Source: Lachnospiraceae bacterium
Lineage (GTDB): Bacteria; Bacillota; Clostridia; Lachnospirales; Lachnospiraceae
Length of the DNA stretch: 6,169 nt
Assembly (NCBI GenBank): GCA_009787745.1
Contig: WQST01000147.1
Coordinates: 1-6,169 of the forward strand
Reading direction: 5' to 3'
Within the stretch, counting starts at the first letter, position 1. Every line of letters starts with the position of its first letter. The notes under the pieces were generated by a model. That model had not been told where the DNA came from, made no database searches, and saw only the letters and a program-made list of their open reading frames with translations. The position numbers and the translations under genes were made by a program. Below, in pieces: positions 4,700 to 6,169 of this stretch.

Positions 4700-5431
4700 T
4701 CACCACTTGGCGTCATTCCCAAACATATCCACAAACAAAGGCTTCTCACCCTGTTCATCCCCCAGTTTTTCTATCTGCATATAAATATTCTGCGCCGTAA
4801 AATCAGGATGATATGTCGCATCGATATTCTGATAACCATGCATATACGTCTGCATATAACCCGGTTCAAATAATAATACCCTGCTCTTATGCTTCTTAAG
4901 CTCATTATGCATAATCAGCGAAGCCATATTCAAAGCCGTTTTCGACATACAATACCCCAGCCAATCATCCCGATAGCAATTACTTAAACTGCCTGCCTCC
5001 GATGAAATATTAACCAGCAATTTCTTTTCGCCGTTTACCAATAACTCAGAAAAAACATTCGCAACCCGAATCGCTCCAAGCGCATTTACATTGATGACAT
5101 CAAGGATTGCATCATAATCAAGTTCGCCGAACAACGAATTTTTATCCGTCTGATTCTCATTATAAGGAATTATCGCCGCACTATTTATAATAATCTCAAG
5201 CGTCTGCGTATGTTCACGAACAGATGCCAAAGCCTTTTTAACCGAATCCAAATCCGTGATATCAAGATCAATCAAATAAAGGTTTTCGTTACCCTTAATC
5301 AAATTAACCTGCGCATCATCAATCTTCGCATAAACCCCGGCGAAAACCATATAACCATGCGCCAAAAACTCTTTCGTAAGCGACAGCCCCAAACCGCGAT
5401 TAGCTCCTGTTATCAAAACCGTTTTCTTCAT
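4700..5431 (-). CDS. Short-chain dehydrogenase/reductase (SDR), classical type
   Basis: This 243-residue protein has the Rossmann fold of classical SDRs, NAD(P)-dependent oxidoreductases. Cofactor motif TGANRGLG is at 8-15, DLDITD at 55-60 contacts the adenine ring in the family, and NSAA (83-86) stands for the usual NNAG. The catalytic tetrad is visible: an Asn in VINVNALG (112-119), Ser in NISSEAG (141-147), and YCMSK giving Tyr160 and Lys164. PGYMQT (190-195) follows the catalytic site as in the family. It resembles the CsgA/sniffer-like carbonyl reductases; the substrate cannot be told. I start at the ATG at 5431 because GAGAGG (5439-5444) lies 7 nt before it. The ATG at 5437 touches that site and would add only two residues. 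It begins 14 nt after smpB and is almost certainly co-transcribed with it. Confidence 0.9.
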   Translation of the reverse strand: MKKTVLITGANRGLGLSLTKEFLAHGYMVFAGVYAKIDDAQVNLIKGNENLYLIDLDITDLDSVKKALASVREHTQTLEIIINSAAIIPYNENQTDKNSLFGELDYDAILDVINVNALGAIRVANVFSELLVNGEKKLLVNISSEAGSLSNCYRDDWLGYCMSKTALNMASLIMHNELKKHKSRVLLFEPGYMQTYMHGYQNIDATYHPDFTAQNIYMQIEKLGDEQGEKPLFVDMFGNDAKW

Positions 5432-5438
5432 ACTCATC

Positions 5439-5444
5439 CCTCTC
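5439..5444 (-). promoter_or_regulatory. Ribosome binding site that decides the SDR start
   Basis: GAGAGG on the minus strand, 2-7 nt after the smpB stop codon, is 7 nt from the ATG at 5431 but only 1 nt from the ATG at 5437. Normal spacing therefore favours the inner ATG. Confidence 0.6.
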
Positions 5445-5445
5445 T

Positions 5446-5910
5446 TTATCTAAACCGCAACTTCAAATCCTTCTCCGCTTCCCGTTTCTGATCTTTCTTC
5501 GCAATATCATGCCGCTTATCATAAAGCTTTTTACCTTTTGCAAGCCCAATCAAAGCTTTCGCCCGCCCATCCTTAAAATAAACCTGTAGCGGTACTAAAG
5601 TATAACCCTTTTCGGCAATACTAATCGCTAATTTGCGAATTTCCGCCTTATGCAAAAGTAGCTTTTTCACCCGTAAAGGATCCTTATTAAAAATATTACC
5701 TTTCTCATATGGGCTGATATGCATACCGTAAGCAAACATTTCACCGCTTTCGATCTTCAAAAAAGCTTCTTTAATACTGCATTTACCCAACCGCAAAGAT
5801 TTCACTTCTGTCCCATGAAGAACCAAACCCGCCTCATATTTTTCCTCGATAAAATAATCATGGTAAGCTTTTTTATTATTTGCGACCAGTTTCATCGCTT
5901 CTTTACTCAT
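5446..5910 (-). CDS. smpB: SsrA-binding protein SmpB
   Basis: Complete, 154 residues, the usual SmpB length. SmpB binds the tRNA-like domain of tmRNA and delivers it to stalled ribosomes, with its C-terminal tail entering the empty mRNA channel. Family motifs run in order: NKKAYHDYFIEEKYEAGLVL (12-31), GTEVKSLR (33-40), HISPYEKGN (64-72), KGYTLVPLQVYFKDGRAK (101-118), and GLAKGKKLYDKRHDIAKKD (122-140), leading into a basic tail that ends LKLRFR. AAGGAG (5921-5926) lies 10 nt before the ATG; the Met at residue 6 is a less likely start. It is 34 nt downstream of rnr, the common Bacillota order, and its RNA partner ssrA is encoded about 1.6 kb further along the same strand. Confidence 0.98.
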   Translation of the reverse strand: MSKEAMKLVANNKKAYHDYFIEEKYEAGLVLHGTEVKSLRLGKCSIKEAFLKIESGEMFAYGMHISPYEKGNIFNKDPLRVKKLLLHKAEIRKLAISIAEKGYTLVPLQVYFKDGRAKALIGLAKGKKLYDKRHDIAKKDQKREAEKDLKLRFR

Positions 5911-5944
5911 ACTTTGCGCACTCCTTAACTAACCTCCGCAAATT

Positions 5945-6169
5945 TCATACGACCAGTTCAAAATCAATCATTCGGCTCCATTTATCAGCCGCTTTAACCC
6001 ACACTTTAACCGCCTGACCTAAACGATAACTATAACCACTCTGCCGCCCGACAAGACGATATGTTGATTCCTCAAAGATAAAATAATCACCTTTTATCGA
6101 CCTGATATGAACCAACCCTTCAATCGTATTCGGCAGCTCCACATAAATACCCCAGGCTGTCACGCCCGA
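5945..6169 (-). CDS. rnr: Ribonuclease R, C-terminal S1 domain (cut by window edge)
   Basis: The last 74 codons of an open frame run in from the window edge. The sequence SGVTAWGIYVELPNTIEGL, followed by VHIRSIKGDYF, YRLVGR, YRLGQAVKVWV and a final IDFELV, is the S1 RNA-binding domain that ends RNase R. RNase R is a 3'-5' exoribonuclease that unwinds structured RNA and, in trans-translation, degrades the message released from stalled ribosomes. The protein ends soon after the S1 domain without the long basic tail of the E. coli enzyme, which is common in Bacillota. Synteny with smpB supports the call over other S1 proteins. The GTG at 6161-6163 is internal, not a start. Confidence 0.93.
   Translation of the reverse strand, partial: SGVTAWGIYVELPNTIEGLVHIRSIKGDYFIFEESTYRLVGRQSGYSYRLGQAVKVWVKAADKWSRMIDFELVV

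Noticed and set aside
5210..5928. Plus-strand frames at 5210-5491 and 5719-5928 opposite the SDR and smpB genes.
   Set aside because: These are antisense shadows of two well-supported genes, with no start signals.
6161..6163. GTG as start of a separate 72-residue S1 protein.
   Set aside because: The frame stays open to the window edge and the residues before it (SGV) belong to the S1 strand, so this is the truncated end of RNase R.

Overview
The window looks like chromosomal DNA from an AT-rich member of the Bacillota, probably of the class Clostridia. The grounds are the strong AGGAG-type ribosome binding sites, the rnr-smpB-ssrA neighbourhood, a short tmRNA tag (AEDNLAYAA) of the clostridial kind, a tmRNA whose terminal CCA is not encoded, and a Gram-positive-style chemoreceptor. 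I cannot place it to genus.

Layout. The left edge (minus strand) holds the first 81 codons of a GH51 alpha-L-arabinofuranosidase. Just upstream of it, still on the minus strand, lies a start-less open frame. It ends in a membrane anchor and resembles the C-terminal end of a sortase that has lost its catalytic Cys. Divergently, positions 509-2587 (plus strand) encode a complete transmembrane methyl-accepting chemotaxis protein with a large extracellular sensor. Everything to the right is on the minus strand. In transcription order (right to left) it is: the C-terminal S1 domain of RNase R (edge-truncated), smpB, a short-chain dehydrogenase, a ThuA-like protein, tmRNA (ssrA) with its own strong promoter, and a YefM-YoeB-type toxin-antitoxin pair.

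How the genes fit together. RNase R, SmpB and tmRNA are the three core parts of trans-translation: SmpB delivers tmRNA to stalled ribosomes and RNase R degrades the defective message. The SDR and ThuA-like genes are passengers between smpB and ssrA. The YoeB-type toxin just downstream of ssrA belongs to a family that cuts mRNA in the ribosomal A site, which creates the stalled complexes tmRNA resolves. That functional link is an inference from position and family.

The most unusual non-coding part is a compact structured element at 4595-4699 between the SDR and ThuA-like genes. It has a 12-bp hairpin next to an 11-bp outer stem enclosing two further hairpins, with AGT/ACT triplets able to exchange partners at the junction. 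A near-direct repeat around it suggests it was inserted between two formerly abutting genes. A second long imperfect palindrome (3437-3497) separates ssrA from the toxin-antitoxin operon, and the antitoxin gene is preceded by a TGTACA-centred palindrome matching the known YefM-YoeB operator core. I see no CRISPR array, insertion sequence, rRNA or classical tRNA gene, and no wholly new multi-gene system.
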